From Tepidibacter sp. (GTDB taxonomy: Bacteria; Bacillota; Clostridia; Peptostreptococcales; Peptostreptococcaceae): a DNA stretch of 62,566 bases. This document shows, one piece after another, positions 62,498-62,566 of this stretch. The stretch is from contig NZ_JAOASI010000042.1 of assembly GCF_025210165.1 (NCBI RefSeq), positions 1-62,566 of the forward strand, written 5' to 3'. Each line of letters opens with the position of its first letter. The first letter of the stretch is position 1. The notes below the pieces were generated by a model. That model did not search any database and had not been told where the DNA came from. It was given only the letters and a program-made list of their open reading frames with translations. The position numbers and the translations under genes are program-made.

Positions 62498-62566
62498 TGG
62501 AGCGGGTGAAGGGAGTCGAACCCTCGCAGCCGGCTTGGAAGGCCGGAACTCTACCACTGAGCTACA
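62498..62566 (-). tRNA. tRNA-Gly (anticodon TCC), 5' end outside the window
   Basis: Minus strand reads TGTAGCTCAGTGGTAGAG (D arm), anticodon loop CTTCCAA with TCC, GGTTCGACTCC (T arm) and CACCCGCTCCA with encoded CCA. The first five acceptor bases lie past the edge. Confidence 0.95.

Overview
The window is a low-GC, AT-rich chromosomal segment of an anaerobic, endospore-forming member of the Clostridia. It is most like Peptostreptococcaceae and related amino-acid fermenters. The evidence is: sporulation genes (spoVG, spmA/spmB, sspH, a Gin/CsfB-type sigma-G inhibitor), a complete selenium-dependent Stickland reductase cluster with two UGA-selenocysteine genes, Ile codons that are mostly ATA, and gene order shared with Bacillus/Clostridium chromosomes.

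Layout. 1-160: end of an IS3-family element. 0.2-8 kb: amino-acid-type chemoreceptor, then the conserved purR-spoVG-glmU-prs block with divergent murC. 8-12.5 kb: poorly characterised envelope genes and a cation-efflux protein. 13-22.9 kb: conserved metG-tatD-yabE-rnmV-ksgA series with a T-box leader before metG. It is interrupted between tatD and yabE by a hypB / large Fe-S flavoprotein / hypA cassette with different codon use. 22.9-30.5 kb: HD-GYP protein, three tandem small paralogues, spmAB, a TPR membrane protein, a HAD phosphatase and a zinc phospholipase-like protein. 30.6-42.3 kb: pncB, then a self-contained reductase island: component B (grdI/grdH type, selenoprotein), trxA, selenoprotein grdA, grdC, grdD, a BCCT transporter and trxB, with a divergent TetR regulator. 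42.7-46.1 kb: two cell-wall-type lipoproteins, an Lrp regulator and sspH. 46.5-53.1 kb: an accessory/defence-like region with an ApeA-like HEPN protein, a type III toxin-antitoxin locus (ToxI repeats plus frameshifted toxN) and a bacterial HerA-NurA pair. 53.2-59.8 kb: abrB, then rsmI, trmN6, ricT, holB, tmk, a YaaO-type decarboxylase and gin, the same order as the Bacillus abrB-csfB region. 59.9-62.6 kb: DUF378 protein, a chemoreceptor with a C-terminal sensor, a GNAT pseudogene, 5S rRNA and a tRNA-Gly cut by the window edge.

Most striking non-coding signal. Two dispersed repeat families are woven through the intergenic spaces. Family A is a ~200-nt near-perfect palindrome. It has six full copies, one deleted copy and one possible relic. 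Its stems covary between copies while its internal and terminal loops stay constant. The same end always faces the stop codon of the upstream gene, and the other end finishes in a T-run, so each copy looks like a giant structured 3'-UTR/terminator or a terminator-seeking non-autonomous element. Family B is a ~130-bp two-hairpin modular repeat in full and deleted forms on both strands.

How the genes work together. The reductase island supplies substrate import, cleavage, acetyl transfer and electron delivery. The BCCT neighbour and the component B sequence suggest betaine rather than glycine as substrate. The 46-53 kb region is an accessory pocket between conserved genes.
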